A DNA stretch of 64,000 nt from Stemphylium vesicarium (lineage: Eukaryota; Ascomycota; Dothideomycetes; Pleosporales; Pleosporaceae): contig QXCR01000041.1 of assembly GCA_004380135.1 (NCBI GenBank), positions 186,001 to 250,000 of the forward strand, read 5' to 3'. The translations under genes and the position numbers were made by a program. Positions 12,729 through 21,766 of the stretch are shown here, in pieces. Each line of letters starts with the position of its first letter. Within the stretch, counting starts at the first letter, position 1. The notes under the pieces are model-generated. The model worked only from the letters and a program-made list of their open reading frames with translations. It was not told the origin of the DNA and did no database searches.

Positions 12729-13832
12729 CTACGGCACTTCATGATATATCCGATCACCCTCTTTCGGCAATGCAAGGTAATCAGGCGGAGTATCTTCAAC
12801 ATCTGGCAACTCGTGCTGCTTGGCCCAATCGCGGACCTCCTCGAAGTTCCGACACGTATGGACGGTATTGAAATCAACAAACGCCTGCAAAGTCGAGTCT
12901 GGAGGTTGGTACCAGACCTGACCAAGGACACCTATATCCACTGTACACATGAGCTGCTGGCGCAGGATATCGAGGCAGTGCGCTGAGAACAATGTGAGTG
13001 GTGCTCTTCGTGTAAGTATATGCATTGCCACTTACTGACGTGGTGCTTCAAGATGTTCACATCGTTGGAGAAAGGACCGAAACCTTGCTTTTGGTAGTAG
13101 TCATAATTCCAGGATAAAGACTTGCGCAGTAGGTTCTACAAAGATATCAGTATTGTTCGACAAGGGTGTGGGACTACACTTACGAGGCAATGCAAATGGT
13201 GCAGCCCTTCTACGTGCGCAGGGTACCCGCCCCCATACTCTTCTTTGATCTTGACCTGATCTACAGCAAGGCCAGAGCGCTGTGCTTCTTTCGCGGGTAC
13301 TCTCGCTGCATGATCTGGAGGAACATTTGAGATACACTTCCATCCAGAAAAATCAACCCACTTACAGTCTACACCCAAAGATTTCCACGCTGCATCGACT
13401 TCAGGTCCGGCATCCATTCAGTATGCATTGGACAGGAATAACGAGCCGTTGAACCGGACTTCTTCGTATTGGATACCAACATCTTTCATTATAGGTGCTA
13501 AGAGTACCATCAATATTTGCCTACTGTAGCATGTTCTCATACATACAATACTTGGATGTATGTCCCGCACAGAACGCGTCCGTACCCAATCGCTGTACCT
13601 TGGCAAGCCATGCTCCAAAGCCAGTGGATAGTACCGCCGTAAAGCACACGACAATAGCCACCTTCTTCCACGACAAGCTCTGGAGTGCTGGTTGTGAAGT
13701 CCATGGCTCGAATGACGCTCTATCGTCATCTGTAAGAAGTTTCTCATAGTCCTCCGGGTGAGTTGCGTTTTCTCGACGCAAATCCTCTTCTGGACGCTTG
13801 CTGAAGACGTTGTATATAGCGTGTGCGAACAT
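12729..13832 (-). pseudogene. UstYa-like (DUF3328) oxidase gene with an in-frame stop codon
   Basis: Four exons can be joined: 13547-13832, 13184-13497, 13036-13135 and 12729-12982, with introns of 49, 48 and 53 nt. The product is a type II membrane protein: a short cytosolic N-terminus, one transmembrane helix (KKVAIVVCFTAVLSTGFGAW), then the lumenal domain with PEVDAAW and the two HxxHC motifs (HHLHC, and HVTHC created by the third splice). It ends with the DFNTVHTCRNF segment. UstYa-family proteins oxidise, and in several pathways cyclise, ribosomal peptides; others act on other substrates. Exon 2 contains a TGA stop (13418-13420) just before the PEVDAAW block, in frame with both sides, so the full protein cannot be made unless the stop is read through or the base is a sequencing error. 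A Met at 13907 is an alternative start. All other splice sites and motifs look intact, so the break appears recent. Confidence 0.8.
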
Positions 13833-14891
13833 GGTATTTGCGAGCAGAGAAGAAGGTGAGATGTAAACGGCGCGACATAGGAGCAGAAATCTAGCAGCGC
13901 CAAACATAATTGCTTAACATTTCTACCACATGCGCCGGCTGACGAAGGGAGCCAAGTTGGATCTAGAATAATGCTTCAGCTCCTCCAAGTTTACCCCGCT
14001 AAAGTTGCAGACATCTCACGATGTGCCAGCCACTCACAACCTCCAGTGGCGTATAGGGCTGAACGTGGCTTGCTGGATACCCCGGATCGCTTCGTACATT
14101 TCTTTAGTTTTCAACCATCATGGGCATATCAAACCATGATCGAGCCAAGTTCAGAGCCCGCAGTTGGCAAAGTTGGGAATCGACCCCGCGAAATCGACGT
14201 ACCGCGACAACACGCATCGAGCTTACAGAGGTACCAATACAACACCAACGAAGAGAATGTGGACATGAGAAAGAAGGTACTTTTTTCGAGCGCAACTCCC
14301 AACAGGCAGAGCCCAGAACATCCCAGGACTCGTCGACCTTGGATTTGTACTGCCGAGGGATCCTCGTTCATTGCGGCGAGCAATGTCGATCACGGACAGC
14401 ACACCACAGGATACGACTACCACACTCGATTTAGAACCAGTGAAAGACAGAAAGACAACTGGAATGCGAGGTTATTTCAGCTCTCATACGAGTTTTAGTA
14501 TTTGGTAGTCTTTATGCCACCCCGCATCAGCACTACCTACTTTTCCCAACTGGCCCACCCACGTATCTCGCTTCGTCAGAACCCCCCATAGCACGCCTTC
14601 AACGATCTATTACGCTCACATTCCAGCTTATAGCTGAATCGATAAACGCCGTCAATACAACCATCCGTGATTCTTCACGTACTAGCTCCAAGTCCAGAAT
14701 CGAGACCGAGGCTAGCTAAGCCATTGCATGATGATGGCAGCCATGGGGTGATATCCCAGCTGCATAAGCTGGAAGCTCTCATCTATATAATAGGCCTGAT
14801 GGTGTTGACTTGTATTGGTTATCATCAGTCAAGCCGGGCTTCCACCCCACTCTACAGCATCGCACCAACACAAGCGAGTAGTATCGTAACC
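13833..14891. other. divergent spacer between UstYa-like gene and YG-rich peptide gene
   Basis: About 1 kb separating two divergent starts. A 175-codon frame (13971-14498, +) lies in it but shows no domain, signal peptide or conserved motif, and I do not call it. Nothing else was recognised. Confidence 0.45.
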
Positions 14892-15165
14892 ATGAATTCC
14901 ATCCTATCTATACTCGCTCTCATAGCATGCAATCTTGCTGCGCCGATTGCTCAGGCCGAATACGGCACTTACGGTGAGCGTAACTGACTCACATACTTCC
15001 TCTTCGACCGTTTTTTAACATCTTGAAGGAGAATACAGAGGTATTACTCCACCTCCCGTCACCAACCCCAACCCTCCAGCTGCCGGATACGGATCATACG
15101 AAAATGTACCTCCTCCACAAGGTGGATACGGAAAATACGGAAGCTACGGCACTTATAAGGAATGA
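14892..15165 (+). CDS. small secreted Tyr/Gly/Pro-rich protein (72 aa)
   Basis: Two exons: 14892-14973 and 15029-15165, with a 55-nt intron (GTGAGC donor, AACTGAC near the donor, GAAG acceptor), giving 72 aa. Residues 1 to about 22 form a classical signal peptide (MNSILSILALIACNLAAPIAQA). The mature part is about 50 residues, with tyrosines in YG-type units (EYGTYGEY, GYGSYE, GYGKYGSYGTYKE) separated by a PPPVTNPNPPAAG linker and a VPPPQGG linker. There are no cysteines in the mature part and no dibasic Kex2 site. It could be a structural or wall-associated glycine/tyrosine-rich protein, or a peptide substrate for Tyr-modifying enzymes such as the UstYa-like product encoded 1 kb away. The second reading is inference. 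Confidence 0.72.
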
Positions 15166-15944
15166 TTTGGCACAGGATGCATGAAGCGAGTGTGGGAAAC
15201 GACGAGGGGCTTTCCCGGTATAAGGAAATAATGCGAAATGACAGTAGAGCTGTAAACCCCATAATGAGAATTTCCGTGAGATACTGTGACGATAGCTGCA
15301 TAAACTGAACCAGACGATATGGTGCTAGAACCCTGGGAGGGAGAAGAACTTAAACTATGCAGCTTCATAGATCCTACCCCAAGAATGTCACTGCACATCT
15401 ATTCCGCGCCTCCAGCACCAACACATGAAAAGCGAGTACAACAATCTCGCTTGTAGCCAAGAAGGAAAATTTAGAATGATAAAGACGTTGATTCAAGCTT
15501 ACCACCGTGCATACAACAATACTACACCAGACATACACAAATGCGGCAATACATCCCGAACTACAACGTAACCCTAGCAATCCCTGCATCTTAAGATTCG
15601 CACATCGTATACCCGTATACACCATTCCTTCGCTCGGTAGATCAATCATTTCTCAAATCCATCCTTCGGCGTAAATTAAACACTCTAAGCGGGCGAGACC
15701 CGTTGTGCATAGTCTTCCCCATCGGTAACCGAGATTGACAAACCGCAATCCTTCGAAAACAAGCACCATCACGAGAACACGCGGAAGACAGCGGACAACA
15801 GGCTTGGACGAGGGGAATCGCGCGAGAAATCTCCGACCGCTGGACTGTCATGTTGTATGTCACACGCGACGAGAAAATCATCGTGAATCGTGGTACACAC
15901 CGCAATTTTGGGGGAGGGGGTGTGCCACGCCGCCTTCCTCCTCA

Positions 15945-15985
<41 letters not shown>

Positions 15986-17061
15986 ACGAGACTGTGCACG
16001 AGAGCAACAACAATAACAGCGTGACAACACCACACCGCCACCCTCCGCCCTTCCGCTTCCGCCGCGACCGTTCTCCCCATCCCCATCACCATTTGCCTTC
16101 CCATTGCATCGCACCGCCCGACATGAACCCGATCACAGCCCCAATATTTCCATTTAACCCACATCTTATCCTTCGAGCGGCCCGGTTCCACACACGCGCG
16201 CTCTCGCGGCTCTTCTTTTATCGGGCCGGTGATTCGGGCTCTCTTTTGTCTGTTTAGGCACATGCATTCCGTACGAGCTGGCGCGGGGGCACGTGCGTCG
16301 ATATAACATTTCGCTTGTGACGAGAATGGTAACACGGCGGCAAAAGACGAGGCGACACGTATGTTTGATGTGGCGGTGTTGGGGAGCGCGGGAAAAAAGG
16401 GGGGGGGAGGGTGTGATGGGGGATCGGCGGGGACATGCTACACCTTTGCGACGATGAGGGTTTGTTCTGCTAGGTTGGAAGAGGAAGAGACGGGTGGATG
16501 CGTGAGAGAGACGTTAGTGTGGTGTATTACAGGTAAGATGTTTATTATGTATCTGCTATAATCTGTGCACTGCACTTCTACCAAGGTAGCCAGCTAGCTA
16601 TTACCACTATGCCGCGTGCGTGTCTTGTCCATTTAGTTATGGCCCGAACCCGGGGGACATTTGAATTGACCCTAACCTCATCACCTAAACCAGACTACCA
16701 CCCTTCCCCATAAGCATGTGTGTGTATATCTACCAAGAGATATTAAGATGCTGTGACGAACCCAAGAATGCAAACCAATGTAATACGACATACAAATGAC
16801 AAAGGAACTCGTACAGACAGATTCGCGACTTGTGAGGGTTTACAAGTTTTGGTAGGCCCCGTCCAGAAGAGGCGGCAGACGTCAAAATAAAAAATGTAGA
16901 TGGGAAAAGATAGTGGTGGGTATCAACCCATAGAATGCAACCCAGCCCAATAACAGAGTAACAAAGGTGAGTAAAGAAGAAAAATCGTGACATGAGGTAA
17001 AGATGCTAAGACCGCGGGGTCATGGAAACAAAGACGATAAGAAATTAAGGGTGTATGGACG
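15166..17061. other. long intergenic region with simple-sequence tracts
   Basis: A 1.9 kb spacer between the YG-rich peptide gene (+) and the 3' end of the disordered-protein gene (-). It holds a long poly-C run (listed separately) and a G-rich patch near 16381-16435. Frames in it are Pro/Gly-rich artefacts of the homopolymer. Confidence 0.6.
15947..15985. repeat. 39-nt poly-C homopolymer
   Basis: An uninterrupted run of 39 cytosines, flanked by CTCATG on the left and ACGAGA on the right. It is far longer than any other homopolymer in the window. The complementary strand is poly-G and able to form G-quadruplexes; the C strand could form an i-motif. The assembled length is likely approximate because such runs are hard to sequence. 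Confidence 0.95.
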
Positions 17062-19863
17062 TTAATAGGTCCCTCCTAAGCTGTTCCATGCAGCTAAAAC
17101 GTCGTCGCAGACGCTATCTCTCTCGGGACTTGCAGTTCGAGGATTGCTCGTGATATGATCGGGGCTCAAATGACGCGCTCTCGTCTTGCCAGCACTGTTA
17201 ACGTAGCTGGATGCTTGCGAGTAGCCCGATGTACGCGACGCTGTCGAGTGAACGCTGCTTTGGCGACTTCGAGTTTCTATGCTCGCGAGCGCCAGTTCAC
17301 TAATATGCCTTGCAACCTTCTTTGCAGGTTTCGGGGCCGGTGGCTCGATAATGCTGGGAGGGCGGGACGAAGCCTCAGATACAGGTGCCATCTCTTTGAA
17401 AGTGGTGGAGCCGGGTGGGGTGGGGAACATCATCTCCGCGCCGCTCGATGCAGTTCGGCGGCGTCGATGCGCGCTGAGCTCGCGGGATGAGTTGGACTTG
17501 ATGCTTTCCGATGGCGCACTAACAACACTACTGTCCAAGGCGGGTATGTCGTCTATGTCGTTGCTTGTATCACTGTTTGCTACTTTGACAGCGATATCTT
17601 CGTCATCGCAGGGACCAGGTGTTATCGGTGACGGCAAGGACGGACGGTCTGTGGTAGTAGGGGACACTCCGCTCGCAGTGACGGTAGGAGACGATGGTGG
17701 GGAAAATTTCCGTGCCGAGAGTTCGAACGAAGGCGGAAGGGGACGGGGTTGTCTTCCTCGACTAGCGGGAGAGTGATGACGGTCAGACCAGTCATCACCC
17801 GTGGAGCTGTCACGAAGCCTGCTCGCGCTCACATTGCGGTTGGTTCTGTGAGACCTACCACGCGCAGTGGGTTGAAGCGGCAACGACGCGCTTGTAGATG
17901 CGCGCTGCCTGGGCCGGTCCACCTTGCGCGCTGAACTTGGCTCGGATGATGATGTGGGAAGGGATCCGGGCGTGCGGCTTTTGTGTGAAGAGGTTTCCGG
18001 TACAGCCTTCTTTCTCTTCTCAGGCTCCTTTGTCGACGCCTCTGGTGCACACATTCTGTTCATAGCTGCGCGCTTCTTTCTCATCAGTTCCAACAGCGCC
18101 TCTTCTTCGGCAGTGACCTGCATAAATTTGTGCGACGAATCGGACTGCGGCTGTGGTGCACTGGCTGAGGTACGCGCACTCAGGACACTGTGTGTCGATG
18201 GCGACAAGGGCATGTTGACAGCGGTCTTCGGGCGGGTATCCTCATCCTCTAGAATCACTGAAGGCTGCCTCACGTGGCTGGAACGCCTGGCGCTGCTGTA
18301 AGAGTTATTCCGGGGATATTGATATGCAGGGAAGGGCGACTCCGGGGTGTACATGACTTCGATTGTTGCAGCGTTTGTGGATGTCGAGAATGTACTCATT
18401 TTTCCTGCAGACTGTTGGCGATAATGCGGAGCGCGCACTTCGTATGCCTGCGCTCGTCCGATGAGAATTTCTCCAGTGTACTCTCCGCTATCCATGCTCT
18501 CGCGATTAGGAGCCCTCCAAGACCTGGATCGATGGCCATCACCTTCATCTTCAGATGACGAGAATGACAAAACACTAGAGTCTTGAAGATTGGTCTTTGA
18601 AAGCACTGACTCTTTGGTCCTAGTTGAGTTCTGCGAGCGATATGTGTTGAGTGAATACTCGCTGGGTGAGGTCAAATGACCAATGTCGACAATGTCTTCA
18701 AGCGCAAAACTGTCCCTCTTGTACACCCCTGCGAAGTCCTGCGACCGAGAGCCGTGAAGTGGTGGGCCCCTTGCCTGGGAAGTCTGAGTGACACTGGGAG
18801 TATGACTGGAGGTAGTATTTGAGCGGACGGGCCGTGTTACCGGAACATGTTGCGTCTCGTCTGCGCTGTCGTCGCTTTCTTCATCAAGCGCATCGAACCA
18901 GTGTTGTACGCCCTTTGGCGGTCGGCGTACGTGCACTTTGGCGTTATCGTACTCATCCCTCTTAACCTTGCGGATAGGGCTCGGCAGCGGTTGTGCTGAG
19001 GTATTGTAATTCCTGGCGTTGGTCTTCTGTAGTTTAGTTGGCCCTGCTTGTGGGGTCTTCTCTCTGCTTGCAGGGCGATGGAAATATTCGGAATTTATCG
19101 ACATGGCAGCAGGTGAGTTGACCATCTTGGCGGGCGAGAGCATTGCGTTGTCGTGTCGCTGATTGTCCCTCGGTTTGGGAAAGAGCTTGGAGAGGTCCAG
19201 TCGAGCGGGTTTGCCTTTTCTGGAATCCCTTTTCCGTGTTTCGTCTAATATGACAGGCGATACTGGATTCGCCTCATGGCCACCGTCATAGACACGATCT
19301 GTCAACACGGGCGGGTAACCCCTCCTTAACGCTCGGTCTCGAACAGCAGAATCTGATGTTTGTTGTGATATATACAGCGGCGAACTCTTTGCATCGTAGT
19401 GCGATCGAAGGGTCGAACTCGACGTTTGAGGATAAAGCCGATGACTGGAGGGGCCTTGGTCGGAACCCTGTCTACCGTCTCCAGTGTGTGTACGCCCCAA
19501 GACATTTGACGATGCCCGCCTCGACATATCGGGTCGTCTTAGATGTCCGCTGCTGTCCGCCGTCGACGTTAGGTTCCTTTCGTCGATTTGCGATCCAAAG
19601 CTCGCCTCTGAAATAGTTATTGACATGTACCCAGGGCTTGCTGGGATTGTAGTTTGTGCTGATGTCGAGCGATGCAGGGAGTCGGAGGTGCCTAGTATTC
19701 GGTGTGCTTTGCTAGCGGGATCGTCGTGACGTGATGGCCGTTCGGGGCCCGAGGTAGCGAGTGGGATCGAGCGAGCGTCTTCAATAGGCTGTTCAGGTTT
19801 GGGTTTCGAGCGTCGAGGCAATGGGAAGGAAAACTTCTTCGATCCATTGGTACCGCGAGCCAT
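17062..19863 (-). CDS. long Ser-rich disordered protein (933 aa), unknown function
   Basis: A single uninterrupted frame of 933 codons starting MARGTNGSKKFSFPLPRR. The composition is rich in Ser, Pro, Arg and Thr with many RxxS/SP-type sites, so most of it is probably unstructured and phosphorylated. Two segments look constrained: QVTAEEEALLELMRKKRAAM, a predicted charged helix around residues 580-605, and a C-terminal block with ARHISELALASIETRSRQS ending in a short helix (DDVLAAWNSLGG). The basic N-terminus (KKFSFPLPRRSKPK) resembles a membrane- or nucleus-targeting patch. No catalytic domain, transmembrane helix or signal peptide. The length and coherent codon use on one strand support a real gene. 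I do not recognise a named homologue. Confidence 0.82.
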   Translation of the reverse strand: MARGTNGSKKFSFPLPRRSKPKPEQPIEDARSIPLATSGPERPSRHDDPASKAHRILGTSDSLHRSTSAQTTIPASPGYMSITISEASFGSQIDERNLTSTADSSGHLRRPDMSRRASSNVLGRTHTGDGRQGSDQGPSSHRLYPQTSSSTLRSHYDAKSSPLYISQQTSDSAVRDRALRRGYPPVLTDRVYDGGHEANPVSPVILDETRKRDSRKGKPARLDLSKLFPKPRDNQRHDNAMLSPAKMVNSPAAMSINSEYFHRPASREKTPQAGPTKLQKTNARNYNTSAQPLPSPIRKVKRDEYDNAKVHVRRPPKGVQHWFDALDEESDDSADETQHVPVTRPVRSNTTSSHTPSVTQTSQARGPPLHGSRSQDFAGVYKRDSFALEDIVDIGHLTSPSEYSLNTYRSQNSTRTKESVLSKTNLQDSSVLSFSSSEDEGDGHRSRSWRAPNRESMDSGEYTGEILIGRAQAYEVRAPHYRQQSAGKMSTFSTSTNAATIEVMYTPESPFPAYQYPRNNSYSSARRSSHVRQPSVILEDEDTRPKTAVNMPLSPSTHSVLSARTSASAPQPQSDSSHKFMQVTAEEEALLELMRKKRAAMNRMCAPEASTKEPEKRKKAVPETSSHKSRTPGSLPTSSSEPSSARKVDRPRQRASTSASLPLQPTARGRSHRTNRNVSASRLRDSSTGDDWSDRHHSPASRGRQPRPLPPSFELSARKFSPPSSPTVTASGVSPTTTDRPSLPSPITPGPCDDEDIAVKVANSDTSNDIDDIPALDSSVVSAPSESIKSNSSRELSAHRRRRTASSGAEMMFPTPPGSTTFKEMAPVSEASSRPPSIIEPPAPKPAKKVARHISELALASIETRSRQSSVHSTASRTSGYSQASSYVNSAGKTRARHLSPDHITSNPRTASPERDSVCDDVLAAWNSLGGTY

Positions 19864-21766
19864 GATGCCTGAGGAAGCCGGCTATTGGAAGGAAGATTGG
19901 TGGCTGTGATCCTGGCTTGAGCGCGACTCAGTAAAGTCAGAGACACGATCGTGTGGACTGAATCGCGCAATTATTCCAATTCCCACATGGACTCTAGATT
20001 AAGCCGAATAGCACCTCTTGTGCTGTCACGGACCGGCGCAGACAGGACATGCGTGCGGGCAGTGTTTGCTTTTTTGTGTGACGAGAGGATCCGATATGCG
20101 GTGGAGGGTGTCCAGTAACCTCGACAGAAGAATCCAAGGGTTCAACAGCGGGCCCCTACTGCACCAGTCTGCACCTCACGCTAATCTGTCGTGGGTGGGA
20201 GTGTTATCTGCAGGAACGGCAGCCCGGCGCGAGTAGTACGATGTCATGCAGAATTGGTTCGCGACCATGAAAGTTGGCTGGGGGGGAAGATGCTGTGTTG
20301 CTTGCGACAGAAAGAAGGTGAACTCTCCAGGAATTCCGAAAAGATGGAATGGAGAGCGGGTATAGCCCGCCAGTATTAACCCCCCCCATGGATCCATCGA
20401 CTGTCCCGCTTGCGAGATGGCCGTCGCTCTGGTAGGATCCGCGTCGTAGTTGGCGTCAGGGGTCAGCCATGTCGCCCGGAATGCGTGCGGATCATCTCCT
20501 GCACAAGCGTCCATGACTGCACGGTCCCGCCAAAAGCCACTGCTTCATCACAGACATGCATCCCCCAAGTATACCATAATAGCCTTTTGCGCTGCGCTGT
20601 GTACCCAGGCGATATCAGCGCACCGATGCGGTATACCTTGCAGTACGGGTAAGAGCGGCCGGCACAATTGCCTGTGTTGCGCGAAGAGACTGAAGATACT
20701 TAACACGAGCCTGAGCAGAGCGCAGATATGGTTGAGAGGCCTAGAGCTCAGCGTCCCGAACTTTGGAGGATCGTAGTAGGTGTCCGAGCGCCGCCGGCGC
20801 AGCGCTAACTTCCATCACCATCCGAAAAGCCCCAAGTTAGGAGTCGCGGCGAATAAAAGCCGTTCAGCGTGTAGACGAGCTCGTCGACGCCTCCGCCGAT
20901 GATGGCTCGCCGATGACCTGATGTCTTCGTGGCCAATTTCCACTCCAGTTGTACCTGCATCAGTATTGTGCTTCTTTTCCCCACAAGGGTTATACCTCCA
21001 ACTCACCACCACCAGAAGCGACGTGGCACAAAGTCGGGAACGACGCCTCGTATTCACAGCCATGCCAATGGCACGTTACGAGCGACGCGGATACCAGCAG
21101 CTTCCAACATTTGAAATAGCCGCATGACGATTGATGCGTTGGGTCTTGGGTCTGCGGGAGATGCTCAGGGGTGGGAGATGAATCGTGCGATCAGCACTCG
21201 TCTTTCCATCTTGGCCCTCTCCCGTGGTGATCTTGTGGGCTTTCTCACGATCATCGTGGACACCTCCGTCTTACTGATGAGCGTAGCCGTCCTGGACGTG
21301 CAATGGTTCTGGATTTCACAAAGCTCGTTTCCTTATGGAGCCTGGTTCGCGCTAGTTCTTCCAGGACCTGTCAACCAAAAAAGCGCCAGCATTATCGGGA
21401 TTGACTCTTCCGGCTTCTACCTACTGTACCCTAACAAGAGATGGCGTTTGAATCAGACAATTTGGCTGCCCTACGTACATTGTCGTTGCGCAGCCTAGCA
21501 GTTGGGCTGAGGTCACCTAAAGATGAACCATCGCTCAATGTACACGATGAATTCGCCAAGTGACGTACTCCCGGCCGCTCCAGCATGTGACCAGCATCAG
21601 CAGCGAAGTTCTTCTGTGCAATCATTTTTTCTTTGGCAATACACTCCCTTCATCTAGCGACCATCAACAACAAAACACAACCCCATTTTCTCTTATCTCG
21701 ACTTTAATTAACTTTCACATGCTTTTAGATCCACGATCTGGTGTCGCACCTGCAATTGGAGGCTCA
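19864..21766. other. intergenic region upstream of disordered-protein gene and downstream of HOP1
   Basis: About 1.9 kb with only short frames (the best is 124 codons at 21124-21498, +) that have no recognisable motif. No RNA gene or transposon feature was seen. Confidence 0.5.

Noticed and set aside
13971..14498. A 175-codon + strand frame between the UstYa-like gene and the YG peptide gene
   Set aside because: No signal peptide, domain or conserved motif; composition looks random. It could be checked by RNA-seq.
15735..16335. Overlapping frames with long Pro or Gly runs
   Set aside because: Created by the poly-C homopolymer and G/C-rich flanks; no homology or splice logic.
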